Positions 35,906 through 46,022 of a stretch of DNA of 64,000 nt are shown piece after piece. The position numbers were made by a program, and so were the translations under genes. The DNA comes from an uncultured Bacteroidales bacterium (GTDB taxonomy: Bacteria; Bacteroidota; Bacteroidia; Bacteroidales; UBA932): assembly GCA_947179325.1 (NCBI GenBank), contig CAMXAU010000008.1, positions 39,061 to 103,060 of the forward strand, written 5' to 3'. Under the pieces are notes generated by a model. The model did not search any database, was not told the DNA's origin, and saw nothing but the letters and a program-made list of their open reading frames with translations. Every line of letters begins with the position of its first letter. Position 1 is the first letter of the stretch.

Positions 35906-37276
35906 TTATCTTTGTCCGGATTCAATGCGTTTCCTGAGCATTTCTGCTATAGGCTCTATGAACCTGTCAATGTTTCCTGCACCGAATGTTATCAAAGTGT
36001 CCACCGGCTCATTTTCAAGGTAGTCCATAAGCTCTTCCTTTTTCATGAGCACTTTGCTGGGGGCAGCGACCTTGTCGAATATGATCTCTGACGTCACTCC
36101 GGGGATAGGCACCTCGCGTGCCGGGTAGATGTCCAGCATTATCAGCTTGTCAACATTGCTGAGCGCTTCCGCGAATTCATCCGCAAAGTCCCTTGTCCTG
36201 GTGTAGAGATGCGGCTGGAAAACAGCTGTCAGCCTCCTGCCGGGGAATATGTCCCTCATTGAGCTTATGGCTGTGGCAATCTCTTTTGGGTGATGGGCAT
36301 AGTCGTCTATATATGAGCATCCCGGGGTGTTTACATGTATGTCGAATCTTCTCCTGACTCCGCTGAATGATGCAAGTGCCTCCCTGACATTCTCCGGGTC
36401 AAGCCCGTAGGTGAGGGCGACAGCCGACGCGGCAATGCTGTTCTCCGCATTCACCCATCCAGGTATTCCGCATCTGCATTTCTCTACCACGCCGCCTGGC
36501 CATACAAGGTCGAATGTGAAATATCCGCAGCTGTCGCAGCTTATGTTCTCTGCATGGAAGTCTGCCGACGTGTCATTGTATGAATATGTCAAGATTCTGG
36601 CAGCTGTGTCCTCCGCTGTTATCTCAAGGCCTTTTTTAATTATGACACTTCCGCTGACCTGTGAGGCGAATGCCTTGAAGGCCTCATGCAGGTGGCAGAT
36701 GTCGGAATATATGTCAAGGTGGTCTGCATCCATGGATGTGATCACAGCGATTTCAGGGTGCAGCTGCAGGAATGAGCGGTCAAACTCGTCCGCCTCTGCA
36801 ACTATGACCGGATTGTGGCTTGTCAGGAGGTTTGTCCCGTAGTTCTTCGATATTCCTCCGAGGAAAGCAGAGCATCCGGTGCCGTCTGACGTGAATATGT
36901 GCGCCAGGAGTGTGCTTGTTGTAGTCTTTCCGTGGGTTCCGGCAACAGCGAGGCAGCTCTGGCCCTCAGAAATCTCACCGAGCATCCTTGAACGCTTTAC
37001 TGTCCTGTAGCCATGCTCCTGTACATATACCAGCTCTCCCATGTCATGCGGTATGGCCGGGGTATATATCACCAGCGTGCCCTCGACATCCTTTGGGATG
37101 AATCCTGTGTTGTCCTCGTAATGGATCTCGATCCCTTCGCTTTCAAGCTCATGGGTCAGTTCAGACGGAGTCCTGTCATAGCCCGATACCTTGTACCCCT
37201 TGAAATTGTAGTACCTGGCTATCGCGCTCATGCCGATTCCGCCGATTCCTATGAAATATATGTTTCTGTAGTCCAT
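35906..37276 (-). CDS. murC: UDP-N-acetylmuramate--L-alanine ligase
   Basis: MurC adds L-Ala to UDP-MurNAc, the first amino acid of the peptidoglycan stem. The N-terminal nucleotide-binding motif is IYFIGIGGIGMSAIARYY, the ATP loop is AGTHGKTTTS, and DEFDRSFL and YAHHPKEI complete the Mur-ligase set. Starting at 37276 gives 456 residues and fits an AGGA just upstream; an ATG at 37300 in frame is possible. It lies between murG and ftsQ with short gaps. Confidence 0.96.
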   Translation of the reverse strand: MDYRNIYFIGIGGIGMSAIARYYNFKGYKVSGYDRTPSELTHELESEGIEIHYEDNTGFIPKDVEGTLVIYTPAIPHDMGELVYVQEHGYRTVKRSRMLGEISEGQSCLAVAGTHGKTTTSTLLAHIFTSDGTGCSAFLGGISKNYGTNLLTSHNPVIVAEADEFDRSFLQLHPEIAVITSMDADHLDIYSDICHLHEAFKAFASQVSGSVIIKKGLEITAEDTAARILTYSYNDTSADFHAENISCDSCGYFTFDLVWPGGVVEKCRCGIPGWVNAENSIAASAVALTYGLDPENVREALASFSGVRRRFDIHVNTPGCSYIDDYAHHPKEIATAISSMRDIFPGRRLTAVFQPHLYTRTRDFADEFAEALSNVDKLIMLDIYPAREVPIPGVTSEIIFDKVAAPSKVLMKKEELMDYLENEPVDTLITFGAGNIDRFIEPIAEMLRKRIESGQR

Positions 37277-37322
37277 AATCCTAAAACTTTCGTAATTCAT
37301 TGTCTTTTATTCCGGTTCCGCA

Positions 37323-38465
37323 TCAGACCAGCCTGTATATCTCCTCGGCGATGGCATCAGCGGCGTCAGTGCGTGCGAGTGTGGCGATATTCTCTTCCAG
37401 CTCCCTGGTCTTTGCGCTGTCCGCAATAAGTGCGCATGCTGCAGGCATCAGCTTTTCGACAGCCTCTGCGTCATGTATGATAAGACCGGCGTTCTTGCGG
37501 ACAAGCGCCATGGCATTATGTGTCTGGTGGTCTTCGGTCACATTCGGTGATGGCACGAATATGGAGGCCTTGTGTGCGGCGCACAGCTCTGAAATGGAGC
37601 TTGCCCCGGAACGTGAGACCACAACATCAGCAATTGCGTATGCGAGGTCCATCCTCTTGATGAAGTCGCTGTGGTGTATGGATTCCAGAATCTTCCCTCC
37701 AAGTCCTTTGGCTTTCGCCTCGTCCATGAACGCATCAACCTGCGGCCTGTACCATTTCCCGCACTGCCATATGATTTCTGTGCCTTCTCCACCAGGGCAT
37801 CCGTCTGAAATCCACTTCATCACGGATTCATTGAGTGTGCGGCTCCCGAGGCTGCCTCCTACTATGAAAAGGTGCTTTTTCTGCGGGTCAAGGCCATAGA
37901 ATCCGATGGCCTCTTTTTTCATGTCTCCGGTGGCCGGAACTATTTCGCTGCGTATCGGGTTGCCTGTCATGACAATCTTGTCCGCAGGGAAGAAACGCTC
38001 CATGCCATCGTATGCAACGCATATCTTACCGGCTTTCCTGCCGAGTATCTTGTTGGTCAGGCCTGCGAATCCGTTCTGCTCCTGGATAAGGGTAGGGATG
38101 CCTTTCCTCTCCGCTTTCCAGAGCAGTGGCGCGCTGGCGTATCCTCCTACGCCTATCGCGATGTCGGGCCTGAACCCGTCTATTATCTCTCCAGCCTTTG
38201 ACAGGCTCTTTGCAATCTTGAACGGGAGCATGAGGTTGGATGCTGTAAGTTTCCTCTGGAGCCCTGCTACGGGAAGCCCTATTATCCTGTAGCCTGCTGC
38301 CGGAACTTTCTCCATCTCCATCTTGCCTTCTGCACCGACAAAGAGTATCTCGGTGTCGGGATTCAGCTCCTTGAGCCTGTTGGCAATGGATATGGCAGGG
38401 AAGATATGCCCCCCTGTGCCGCCTCCGCTGATTATCGCCCTTATTGCCTTATGTCCTCTGTCCAT
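37323..38465 (-). CDS. murG: UDP-GlcNAc:undecaprenyl-PP-MurNAc-pentapeptide GlcNAc transferase
   Basis: MurG converts lipid I to lipid II at the inner face of the membrane. The glycine-rich lipid-binding loop IISGGGTGGHIFPAISIA opens the protein, and IGVGGYASAP, TLIQEQNGFAG, VGGSLGSRTLN and VSRSGASSISEL are further MurG blocks. The 380-residue length is normal. It lies between ftsW and murC in the cluster. Confidence 0.96.
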   Translation of the reverse strand: MDRGHKAIRAIISGGGTGGHIFPAISIANRLKELNPDTEILFVGAEGKMEMEKVPAAGYRIIGLPVAGLQRKLTASNLMLPFKIAKSLSKAGEIIDGFRPDIAIGVGGYASAPLLWKAERKGIPTLIQEQNGFAGLTNKILGRKAGKICVAYDGMERFFPADKIVMTGNPIRSEIVPATGDMKKEAIGFYGLDPQKKHLFIVGGSLGSRTLNESVMKWISDGCPGGEGTEIIWQCGKWYRPQVDAFMDEAKAKGLGGKILESIHHSDFIKRMDLAYAIADVVVSRSGASSISELCAAHKASIFVPSPNVTEDHQTHNAMALVRKNAGLIIHDAEAVEKLMPAACALIADSAKTRELEENIATLARTDAADAIAEEIYRLV

Positions 38466-38512
38466 GGTCTATATCTGATTTTCCTGTCTTTTCATATGTC
38501 TTGCATGGTTCG

Positions 38513-39889
38513 CTATTCCATGAATTCACCGTCATCAAGCGACTCCAGCCTGTCAAGGTCATCAAGTGTGCTTCGCAGCTCATCATCGCTGTGGTCGATT
38601 ATCGGGTCAGCCATATTCTCGACTTTCTCCATTTTACTCTTGACCATCTTGCTTATTGAAAGCAGCACCCCGAATGCTATGCTGAATGCAAGGAACGAAC
38701 TGTTCCCGTGGCTTATCATCGGAAGTGTCTGTCCTGTCAGCGGGCCGTCCGCATTGATGAAGATATGCATCATTGCCTGTCCGCTGATTGCAAGGGTAAG
38801 CCCGGCGACGACAGTCTTCGTATAGAGGCTGTCGCAGCTCTTCACTATTATCGAGCCTCTTGCGAGCAGGCTGAGATACAGTATTATGAGCAATGCCGCT
38901 CCCCAAAGCCCGTATTCCTCGACTATGAAGCTGAACATGAAGTCGCTGAAAAGGAGGGGGACAATGTATTTCTGTGTGCTTCTGCCCGGCCCTTTGCCGC
39001 CTATTCCTCCTTCCTTTACCGCAATCAGTGCACCGATCTGCTGGCTGTTCTTGTCTACATATTCTCTCCATTCGGCTGTACCCGACTTTATTTCTGACGG
39101 GTCCTTTGGATGGAAGAATCTGTGGATCCTGTTTTCCCATGTCTCCCATCTGTCCACGAGTACGCCTCCTGAAGTCTTGTACAGCCCGTATGAAGCGCCT
39201 ATCATTATTATGGCGGCTGCGACAGCAAGCAGGATGTCCTTGATAGGCAGTCCGCCGATAAGTATCGTGACTATCATGAGGGAGAGGATGAACAATGCGC
39301 TTGAGCCGCTTCCTGCTGCAACGGCCCCTGTGACAAACAGTATGGGCGCATGGATGTATATTATTCTCTTGACAAAAGGCTTCCTGAGGAAGGCCAGGGA
39401 CTTGAACCGTCCTGACAGCTTGTTCGCAATCCAGAAACGGTCCTGGCTGTAGGCGTCAGTCGCCCAGGAGAGATAGAATATCATGCCTATCTTCACAAAC
39501 TCATAGACCTGCAGCTGGAAGCCGAAGATCTTCAATGCCCTCCATTCGTTGTTTACCTGTACAGCACATACGTGTGTCAGAAGCATCAGCAGCATAGCTG
39601 CGGAGACTATAAAACCGAATTGCGACAGGAACATGAAGAATCCTATCTTGTCAATGGCGTTGCAGCCGAAGACAAGCCCCAGTCCGATGATTACTATTAT
39701 TATCTGCTCCCTGAATATCGCCAGCCTTGTCGTGTGCTGCATGTTTGCAAGGAGGGTTGTGGAATCGAATATGGCCACAATGGAGAACATGATGAGCATG
39801 GTGAGTATTATCCATATCACCTTGTCTCCCTTGATCCTGTCCAGGCAGCCCCATATCCATTTGCCCTTATTTGTCTTGCTTTCAGCCAT
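38513..39889 (-). CDS. ftsW: Septal SEDS glycosyltransferase FtsW
   Basis: This polytopic SEDS protein polymerises lipid II with its partner FtsI. The 458-residue sequence shows about ten hydrophobic helices, a SEDS-like loop (AVKEGGIGGKGPGRST) and QTLPMISHGNSSFLAFSIAF near the C-terminus. The acidic cytoplasmic tail after residue 420 (DHSDDELRSTLDDLDRLESL) is notable. Context inside the dcw cluster favours FtsW over RodA. Confidence 0.94.
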   Translation of the reverse strand: MAESKTNKGKWIWGCLDRIKGDKVIWIILTMLIMFSIVAIFDSTTLLANMQHTTRLAIFREQIIIVIIGLGLVFGCNAIDKIGFFMFLSQFGFIVSAAMLLMLLTHVCAVQVNNEWRALKIFGFQLQVYEFVKIGMIFYLSWATDAYSQDRFWIANKLSGRFKSLAFLRKPFVKRIIYIHAPILFVTGAVAAGSGSSALFILSLMIVTILIGGLPIKDILLAVAAAIIMIGASYGLYKTSGGVLVDRWETWENRIHRFFHPKDPSEIKSGTAEWREYVDKNSQQIGALIAVKEGGIGGKGPGRSTQKYIVPLLFSDFMFSFIVEEYGLWGAALLIILYLSLLARGSIIVKSCDSLYTKTVVAGLTLAISGQAMMHIFINADGPLTGQTLPMISHGNSSFLAFSIAFGVLLSISKMVKSKMEKVENMADPIIDHSDDELRSTLDDLDRLESLDDGEFME

Positions 39890-39952
39890 TCCCTAATCCT
39901 TTGCCTGTCTCTTCCGGACAGCCGTTATTTTCCACCAATATGATATCCCCTT

Positions 39953-41287
39953 CTACAGGTTGCGTACAGCCTCCTTGAACTTGCGTCCCCTGTCTTCGTA
40001 GTTCTTGAAGAGGTCAAAGCTTGCGCAGCAAGGGGACAGGAGCACCACATCACCGGCGACGGCCAGGGTGCTTGCCAGTTTCACGGCCTCTTCTGCAGAT
40101 GTCACGTCATGTATCTCCGGTACGACGCCCTCGAACGAGTCATGGAACTTCTTGTTGTCAAGCCCCATGCATATCATAGCCTTCACCTTGTCCTTTGCAA
40201 GCTGGAGCAGGGTGGAGTAGTCATTTCCCTTGTCCGTGCCGCCGACAATCCATACGACAGGCTTGTCCTGGCACTCCAGTGCGTACCATGCCGCGTCTAC
40301 ATTTGTGGCCTTTGAGTCATTTATATATAGCACATCCTTTATGCTCAGCACTTTTTCCAGACGGTGCTCGACAGCCTGGAATGTGGATAGGCTCTTGCGT
40401 ATCATCTCGTTGTCTATATCCATTACTTTTCCGGCAATGGCGGCCGCCATGGAGTTGTAGACATTGTGCCGTCCACCGAGGGCAAGCTCCTTTATGAACA
40501 TGTCGCATTCATCGTTGCCGACCCTTGCGACCATCCTGTCTCCGCGGAGGAACGCTCCTTCCTTGACCTCTGATTTCTGCGAGAACGGGAGCATCTTGGC
40601 CTTTACCACAATCTGGTTCAGGTGGTTTATTGTGATCTCATCATCTGAGCAGAATATGAAGCAGTCGCTGCTCTCCATGTTCCTCGTGATACGGAACTTC
40701 GCCTTTACGTAGTTCTCCATGTTGTGGTCGTATCTGTCAAGATGGTCCGGGGTGATGTTTGTGAGGACCGCTATGTCTGCCTTGAAGTCGTACATGTTGT
40801 CAAGCTGGAAGCTGCTCAGCTCCAGTACATATATGTCAAAGTTCTCTGTGGCTACCTGGTATGCGTAGCTCTTTCCTATGTTTCCGCCAAGCCCTACGTT
40901 CATGCCCGCCTGCTGGAGCAGGTAGTATATGAGCGATGTCGTTGTTGTCTTGCCGTTGCTGCCGGTGATGCAGATTTTCTTGGCGGAATCGTATCTTCCG
41001 GCGAACTCAATCTCGGAGATGATATGGATCCCCGCCTCGGTGAGTTTCTTGACCATCGGGGCAGTGGAGGGGATACCGGGGCTTTTAATTACCTCATCGG
41101 CGTTCATTATCAGCTCTTCTGAATGCTGTCCGCACTCGTACGGGATGTCCCACTTCCTGAGTGTTTCCGCATATTCCCCTGTGATATTGCCTTTGTCTGA
41201 AAGGAAAACATCAAAACCTTTCACTTTTGCGAGCACGGCAGCTCCTACACCGCTTTCACCGCCGCCCAATACTACTATTCTTGACAT
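39953..41287 (-). CDS. murD: UDP-N-acetylmuramoylalanine--D-glutamate ligase
   Basis: MurD adds D-Glu to UDP-MurNAc-L-Ala. VVLGGGESGVGAAVLA is the N-terminal uridine-nucleotide site, ITGSNGKTTTTSL the ATP loop, and NITPDHLDRY, AVEHRLE and INDSKATN are conserved Mur-ligase blocks. The 444-residue length is typical. It lies between mraY and ftsW, 14 bases downstream of mraY. Confidence 0.96.
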   Translation of the reverse strand: MSRIVVLGGGESGVGAAVLAKVKGFDVFLSDKGNITGEYAETLRKWDIPYECGQHSEELIMNADEVIKSPGIPSTAPMVKKLTEAGIHIISEIEFAGRYDSAKKICITGSNGKTTTTSLIYYLLQQAGMNVGLGGNIGKSYAYQVATENFDIYVLELSSFQLDNMYDFKADIAVLTNITPDHLDRYDHNMENYVKAKFRITRNMESSDCFIFCSDDEITINHLNQIVVKAKMLPFSQKSEVKEGAFLRGDRMVARVGNDECDMFIKELALGGRHNVYNSMAAAIAGKVMDIDNEMIRKSLSTFQAVEHRLEKVLSIKDVLYINDSKATNVDAAWYALECQDKPVVWIVGGTDKGNDYSTLLQLAKDKVKAMICMGLDNKKFHDSFEGVVPEIHDVTSAEEAVKLASTLAVAGDVVLLSPCCASFDLFKNYEDRGRKFKEAVRNL

Positions 41288-41301
41288 GTCTCTTGACCCT
41301 T

Positions 41302-42582
41302 TTATCTTATTTTCAATAAACCTATTGTCAGCACTGCGAGGATTATCCCTATTATCCAGAACCTTACGGTTATCTTGGATTCGGCCAGTGCCCTTTTCGG
41401 CATATCAATTATTGCCGGAATCCCTTCTTTCTGGAAATGATGGTGGAGAGGCGCCATCCTGAATATGCGCTTTCCTGTCCCGTATCTCTTTTTTGTGTAT
41501 TTGAAATAGCTCCTCTGCATGAGCACGGAGAGGCTTTCCACGAAAAACACTCCGCACAGGATTGGCAGAAGCAGCTCTTTCCTTATAAGTATGGCGCAGA
41601 CGCCTATGATGCCGCCTATTGCAAGCGAGCCGGTATCTCCCATGAACACCTGTGCCGGAAATGAATTGTGCCACAGGAACCCTATCAGTGCACCGACAAA
41701 TGCCGCCATGAAGACTGCAATCTCTCCTGTCCCCGGGATATACATTATGTTCAGGTAGTCCGCGTTTATTATGTTTCCTGAGAGCCATGCGAAGATGCCG
41801 AGTACGACACCGGCTATGGCGGAAGTCCCTGTCGCAAGCCCGTCAAGCCCGTCCGTCAGGTTCGTTCCGTTTGAGCATGCTGTTATGACAATGACAATCA
41901 TCACTACGTATATTGCCCATTTGCAGTACCAGCCCCATTTGCCCTTGAGAGGGGAGAGCCATTTGTAGTCGAATTCATGGTCCTTGACAAAAGGTATGGT
42001 CGTCTTTGTGCTCTTGATTACATCCATCTGCACTGTGCCTGCCTGGGTGGCCTGCTCTGCCTCTTCCAGGTACTCGGCTGCAGGAGGATTTTCGGCCGGG
42101 GCGGATTCCCTCACGACAATCTTTCCGCTGAAGCATACCGTCAGCCCTATCACAAGCCCGAGGGCGACCTGCCCTGCAAGCTTGCCTCTTTCGCTCATCC
42201 CTTCCTTGTTGTGCCTGAATATCTTGATGTAGTCGTCTGCGAAGCCGAGTGCTCCAAGCCAGACTGTCGAGACGATGAGCAGGATTGTGTATATGTTGGT
42301 GAGGTCCGCGAACAGGAGCACGCCTCCGAGTATCGCGAGTATTATTATTATGCCGCCCATTGTGGGGGTTCCCTTTTTCTGCATCTGCCCTTCAAGGCCA
42401 AGGTCCCTTATCTCCTCGCCGATCTGCTGCTTCTGCAGCCATCTGATTATCCTCTTCCCTGTGAAGACTGATATCAGCATGGCTGTGACACTTGCCATTA
42501 TTGCCCTGAATGATAGATATGTAAAGAGTCCCTGTCCAGGAATGTCAAGGTCTTTGAGGCTGTCAAATAAATGGTATATCAT
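41302..42582 (-). CDS. mraY: Phospho-N-acetylmuramoyl-pentapeptide transferase
   Basis: MraY makes lipid I from UDP-MurNAc-pentapeptide and undecaprenyl phosphate. Catalytic and substrate motifs are GFADDYIKI, NGTNLTDGLDGLA and APLHHHFQKEG. The protein has 426 residues, longer than E. coli MraY (360); the addition is a loop of about 55 residues after GKIVVRESAP, rich in Ala, Glu and Pro. This looks like the longer form of the family. It is encoded between murE and murD. Confidence 0.96.
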   Translation of the reverse strand: MIYHLFDSLKDLDIPGQGLFTYLSFRAIMASVTAMLISVFTGKRIIRWLQKQQIGEEIRDLGLEGQMQKKGTPTMGGIIIILAILGGVLLFADLTNIYTILLIVSTVWLGALGFADDYIKIFRHNKEGMSERGKLAGQVALGLVIGLTVCFSGKIVVRESAPAENPPAAEYLEEAEQATQAGTVQMDVIKSTKTTIPFVKDHEFDYKWLSPLKGKWGWYCKWAIYVVMIVIVITACSNGTNLTDGLDGLATGTSAIAGVVLGIFAWLSGNIINADYLNIMYIPGTGEIAVFMAAFVGALIGFLWHNSFPAQVFMGDTGSLAIGGIIGVCAILIRKELLLPILCGVFFVESLSVLMQRSYFKYTKKRYGTGKRIFRMAPLHHHFQKEGIPAIIDMPKRALAESKITVRFWIIGIILAVLTIGLLKIR

Positions 42583-42634
42583 TTCTTTTATCCTTTCTTG
42601 TGATTGCGTGTTTACTTTAATCTGGCCTTCCGGT

Positions 42635-44113
42635 CTACTGTATGGCCATCATGTCCCTGAATACCTCCCTCACAATCTCCTTCTCGTCAAAATGGCGTTT
42701 TTCTGTCCCTATTATCTGGTAGGTCTCATGGCCTTTCCCTGCAAGGAGTATCGTGGAGCCGGGCTGTGCTGTCATTATTGCTGTCCGTATTGCCTGTTCC
42801 CTGTCCTCGATGAAGATTGACCGTGCCTTTCCGGATATGTCCATGCCTGCCTTGATCTCGGCCATGATGTCGGATGTCTTCTCCGTTCGGCTGTTGTCAG
42901 AGGTCACTATGATCTTGTCGGCAATCTTCTGTGCAATCTGCGCCATCTCTGGCCTTTTGGTCCTGTCCCTGTCGCCTCCGCATCCGAAAAGGCATATCAG
43001 CTCGCGCTCAGGGGCGATCTCGCGGAGTGTCCTGAGGACGTTTTCAAGTGCATCCGGGGTATGTGCGTAATCTATCACTACGGACAGGTCCTTCGGACCT
43101 TTGAGGTTCTCGAGTCTTCCCGGTGCAGGCTGCAGGCTGCTGAGTGCCACGAGGGCCTCTTCAGGCCTTGCGCCGAGGCATACCGCGGTGGTGTATATCG
43201 CCAGTATGTTGTATGCGTTATGCTGCCCGATCAGGCTTGTCCAGGCCTCAACGCCGTCGATTCTCAGCTGCATGCCGTCGAAACTTTCCTCGATTATGCG
43301 GCAGGTGTGGTCGGCGATGCTCCTGCATGAATAGGTGACGATATGTGCCTTTGTGTTCTGCATCATCACCATGCCGTTCCTGTCGTCGATGTTTGTTATC
43401 GCATATGCCTCTGCCGGGAGAGTGTCGAAGAACAGCTTCTTGCACCTAAGATATTCCGCGAAAGTCTTGTGGTAGTCCAGGTGGTCGTGGGTGAGGTTGG
43501 AGAATATCCCGGCCTTGAATTCCAGCCCTGCGACCCTTTCCTGCTCCACTCCTATCGAGCTTACCTCCATGAAGCAGTATTCACATCCCTCTTCCACCAT
43601 TTCTGCAAGCAGGGAGTTGATTGTTATCGGGTCTGATGTCGTGTTCACGGCCTCGCTTCCCCTTGTCCCTACGTAATTGGCAATTGTAGAGAGGAGCCCG
43701 CAGCTGTATCCGAGCGACATGAACATCCTGTACAGTAGTGTGACTGTTGTGGTCTTCCCGTTTGTGCCGGTTATCCCGACCAGCGTAAGCTTGCGTGAAG
43801 GGTTGTCGTAGAAGTTCGCGGCAGCTGTCGCGATAGCGTGCCTTGATGACCTTACCTGTATGAATGTGACACCTTCCGAGCCTGCCATATAAGGCTCGGC
43901 GGCTGTACGGTCTTCATACATTATGGCAGTCGCTCCTTTTTCTATGGCGGAGCCGATATATGAATGCCCGTCGCTTGCAAAGCCCTTGACTGCTATGAAC
44001 AGCGTGTCTCCGGAGACTTTCCTGGAGTCGCTGGCAATAAGATGTATCTCGCGGTCCAGACTGCCGTCCGCCGAGAGTACCATGCATCCCTTTATTATAT
44101 TCTCAAGTGTCAT
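42635..44113 (-). CDS. murE: UDP-MurNAc-tripeptide synthetase
   Basis: MurE adds the third stem residue, probably meso-diaminopimelate. GITGTNGKTTTVTLLYRM is the ATP loop; GVEQERVAG, FSNLTHDHLDYH and YAHTPDALE are conserved. The amino-acid specificity loop reads TSDNSRTE, where DAP-adding enzymes usually have DNPR; the key Arg is kept and the Pro is replaced by Ser. The 492-residue length is normal. The gene begins 5 bases after ftsI. Confidence 0.95.
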   Translation of the reverse strand: MTLENIIKGCMVLSADGSLDREIHLIASDSRKVSGDTLFIAVKGFASDGHSYIGSAIEKGATAIMYEDRTAAEPYMAGSEGVTFIQVRSSRHAIATAAANFYDNPSRKLTLVGITGTNGKTTTVTLLYRMFMSLGYSCGLLSTIANYVGTRGSEAVNTTSDPITINSLLAEMVEEGCEYCFMEVSSIGVEQERVAGLEFKAGIFSNLTHDHLDYHKTFAEYLRCKKLFFDTLPAEAYAITNIDDRNGMVMMQNTKAHIVTYSCRSIADHTCRIIEESFDGMQLRIDGVEAWTSLIGQHNAYNILAIYTTAVCLGARPEEALVALSSLQPAPGRLENLKGPKDLSVVIDYAHTPDALENVLRTLREIAPERELICLFGCGGDRDRTKRPEMAQIAQKIADKIIVTSDNSRTEKTSDIMAEIKAGMDISGKARSIFIEDREQAIRTAIMTAQPGSTILLAGKGHETYQIIGTEKRHFDEKEIVREVFRDMMAIQ

Positions 44114-44118
44114 GTCCT

Positions 44119-46002
44119 TTAGTCTTCAATCATGTTTAATGCATACATTTCGTCCACTATCGTCTTGAACGCCGGTATCCCGAATGCACCATAGAGGTTG
44201 CCGCGCGAAAGCTTGGAATAGAAGACGATTATGGCGGTGTACTGAGGGTTGTCTGCAGGGAAGAAGCCAACAAATGTTGCCTGGTGCTGCCTGTTGCCGT
44301 TTGCGTCCTTGTACACGACCTTGTCTTTCCCGTTGCTGCCTTTAGTGGTGAACGGGATCTGTGCCGTGCCGGTCTTGCCTGCAATCTTGCACCTTGCGCT
44401 CCTGAGCGCGCTTCCTGTACCGGATTCAGTCACTTTGTTGAGTGCCCTTGTAAGGGTGTCCGCTGTCGCCTTGGAGCAAATGGAACCGTTCAGTATTGTC
44501 GGGCTGAAACGTTTCTTCACCTTTCCGTTCTCCTCGAATGATTCCACGAAATAAGGTTTCATCATCTTCCCCTTGTTCGCCACTGCGTTGTACAGTGTGA
44601 TTATGTGCAGTGGGGTGACATTGACTGTGTACCCGATTGCGATTGACGGCAGGGCAGTGCCGCTCCAGGCCGGACTTCCGGGTCCTGGTACGACAGGCCT
44701 GGCAAGGCCTTTTATGTCCAGGTCATATTCTTCGGCGAGCTTGTATTCGTACAGCTTCCTGATAAACCTGTCCGGATCTTTCTCGTAGTGTTCGCAGGCA
44801 AGCTGGCGGAATACGTTGTTGGATGAGATCTTGAACGCATCAATGATGCTGATCTGTGTGTCTGGCCACTTGTAGAGGTACTCGTCGGTAAACGTCTTCT
44901 TGTTGTATGTCCACGATCCCTTGTTGGTTGGCACCTTTGTCTCAAGGCTCTTGACATATCCGTCCTCGATAAGTGTCATCAGCGTCGCAAGCTTGAACAC
45001 TGAACCTGGGTCTCCGGAGCGTCCGATTGCATAGTTGTATATTTCACGCGGCTCTCCGTTGCTGTCTATCATAAGGTTTGTCATTGCGCGTATGGCCCCT
45101 GTCTTGACATCCATTATGATTGCGCATCCGCCTTCTATGTTGCTGTTCTCCTTGATCCTCTTGCGGAGTGCCCTGTCGGTGATGTCCTGGATATCAATGT
45201 CAAGCGTTGTCCTGATGTCCAGCCCGTTCTCGACTGCTACAGATGTACTGTCATACTCAGGGATGCGCTGTCTGGCATCGGTCAGCTTCTTCCATTCGAT
45301 TCCCTCTTTCCCGTGCAGGGTATAGTCGTAATTGCCCTCGATGCCGATTGTGCTGTTGGTCTCGCTATTGTTGTTTACATGTCCTATGACTCTCCTTGCG
45401 AGTGCATCGTAAGGGTATTTGCGTGTGTCAATCTTCTTGACGATAAGCCCGCCCCTGTATCCGCTTTCATTGAACAGCGGAAGCTCTTTCAGCTTCAGCA
45501 GCTGGCCGTGGTCCACTGGCCTTCCGATTTTCATGTACTGGTTACCGCTCTTCCTGCCCTTTTCAATGCTTTTGTAGTATTCGTCGGCAGACTTGTCGTT
45601 GAATGTGGCTGAAAGACCTTTCGAAAGCCCCTTTGCCTTTGACAGCCACTCCGCCTCTTTTTCCTTGCCTTTTTCCTTGTCCCTCATTTCAGCGAATGCC
45701 TTCTTCTGGACGGTGCAGTCCATGTAGATCTGGTACATGGGTATCGATGTAGCGAGAATTCTCCCGTCATGGGCGAGTATTGTGCCCCTTTCCGGCTCTA
45801 TGGTTGTCTTTATGCTGCGGGTCTTGACTGCAGAAAGCATCCTCGGGTCCGGCTTAAATGTGAGCTGTATGTAGACAATCCTGGCAAAGAGCATGATGGC
45901 GGCCATCAAAAAAAAGGCATGGATGACCATCAATATGATGCCCACCCTGTCTGTCTTCCTGGAGGTGTTCTCCTCCTGTATGCCGGTCCGTTTCTCTGCC
46001 AT
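44119..46002 (-). CDS. ftsI: Septal transpeptidase FtsI (class B PBP)
   Basis: The 627-residue division-specific penicillin-binding protein cross-links septal peptidoglycan. One transmembrane helix (IILMVIHAFFLMAAIMLFAR) follows a short cytoplasmic tail. The dimerisation domain contains RGTILAHDGRILATS, and the transpeptidase domain has SVFK (SxxK), SSNN (SxN) and KTGTAQ (KTG). No PASTA domains follow. It lies next to the FtsL-like gene and murE, as usual. Confidence 0.95.
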   Translation of the reverse strand: MAEKRTGIQEENTSRKTDRVGIILMVIHAFFLMAAIMLFARIVYIQLTFKPDPRMLSAVKTRSIKTTIEPERGTILAHDGRILATSIPMYQIYMDCTVQKKAFAEMRDKEKGKEKEAEWLSKAKGLSKGLSATFNDKSADEYYKSIEKGRKSGNQYMKIGRPVDHGQLLKLKELPLFNESGYRGGLIVKKIDTRKYPYDALARRVIGHVNNNSETNSTIGIEGNYDYTLHGKEGIEWKKLTDARQRIPEYDSTSVAVENGLDIRTTLDIDIQDITDRALRKRIKENSNIEGGCAIIMDVKTGAIRAMTNLMIDSNGEPREIYNYAIGRSGDPGSVFKLATLMTLIEDGYVKSLETKVPTNKGSWTYNKKTFTDEYLYKWPDTQISIIDAFKISSNNVFRQLACEHYEKDPDRFIRKLYEYKLAEEYDLDIKGLARPVVPGPGSPAWSGTALPSIAIGYTVNVTPLHIITLYNAVANKGKMMKPYFVESFEENGKVKKRFSPTILNGSICSKATADTLTRALNKVTESGTGSALRSARCKIAGKTGTAQIPFTTKGSNGKDKVVYKDANGNRQHQATFVGFFPADNPQYTAIIVFYSKLSRGNLYGAFGIPAFKTIVDEMYALNMIED

Positions 46003-46022
46003 GTTCTTCTTTCTGTGTCAAA

